A stretch of 22,523 nt of DNA from Selenomonadaceae bacterium (GTDB lineage: Bacteria > Bacillota > Negativicutes > Selenomonadales > Selenomonadaceae). This document shows positions 22,494 through 22,523 of the stretch, in pieces. The first letter of the stretch is position 1. The number at the start of each line of letters is the position of its first letter. The DNA lies in NCBI GenBank assembly GCA_016280345.1, contig JAEEGN010000073.1, positions 1-22,523 on the forward strand. Direction: 5' to 3'. The notes beneath the pieces were generated by a model, which was not told the origin of the DNA, searched no databases, and was given only the letters and a program-made list of their open reading frames with translations. Made by a program: the position numbers and the translations under genes.

Positions 22494-22523
22494 GGGGCAC
22501 CGCAATGTTGGATGCGGTGCCCC
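22494..22523 (+). terminator. Terminator hairpin after the RNase J gene, cut by the window edge
   Basis: GGGGCACCGCA at 22494-22504 pairs perfectly with TGCGGTGCCCC at 22513-22523 around an 8-base loop. It is preceded by a run of A and begins ten bases after the stop. The expected T run would lie just outside the window. Confidence 0.8.

Overview
The window looks like a chromosomal piece of a GC-rich (roughly 60% or more) Gram-negative-type Firmicute, most likely a member of the Negativicutes. This is inference from gene content. RNase J, strong GGAGG ribosome binding sites, TTG starts and sigma-A-type promoters point to Firmicutes. A lipoprotein adaptor plus RND pump, which need an outer membrane, point to a diderm. 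The order miaB-mutS-mutL fits as well. I cannot name a genus from sequence alone.

Layout. (1) 1-725, minus strand: the N-terminal part of a type I restriction specificity subunit (HsdS), cut by the window edge, with a target-recognition domain richer in AT than its surroundings. (2) 726-1388: about 660 bases with no intact gene. It holds a perfect bidirectional terminator-type hairpin and a startless but protein-like reading-frame remnant. (3) 1389-4053: a cluster of poorly characterised envelope proteins. Three minus-strand genes (small secreted protein, secreted BamE-like protein, zinc-ribbon membrane protein) form a probable operon. A divergent plus-strand gene encodes a second small secreted protein that is a distant paralogue of the first. 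(4) 4054-4443: a hairpin-rich gap. (5) 4444-7309: a GNAT acetyltransferase, a Tat-type metallo-beta-lactamase-fold hydrolase translationally coupled to a nitroreductase, and a universal stress protein. (6) 7359-9116: a secreted S41-type peptidase homologue with an unusual active-site region, closed by a strong terminator. (7) 9323-13464: a two-gene RND efflux operon (lipoprotein adaptor and inner-membrane pump, ATGA overlap) without an adjacent outer-membrane channel gene. (8) 13465-13861: a small atypical ORF with a possible frameshift, then a terminator and an extended -10 promoter. (9) 13880-20559: a housekeeping operon miaB-mutS-mutL-SAM methyltransferase, covering tRNA modification, mismatch repair and probable rRNA modification. 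(10) 20649-22483: ribonuclease J with its own promoter and a structured leader of about 130 nt, followed by a terminator hairpin at the window end.

How the genes work together. MutS and MutL form the mismatch-recognition and nicking pair. MutL carries the endonuclease motifs expected where no MutH exists. MiaB and the RsmJ-like methyltransferase are RNA-modification enzymes sharing the transcript. The adaptor and RND pump form a drug or metabolite exporter that must borrow an outer-membrane channel from elsewhere. The least explained part is 1.2-4.1 kb, where I see no clear match to a described system. I found no tRNA, rRNA, CRISPR array, transposase or integrase in the window.
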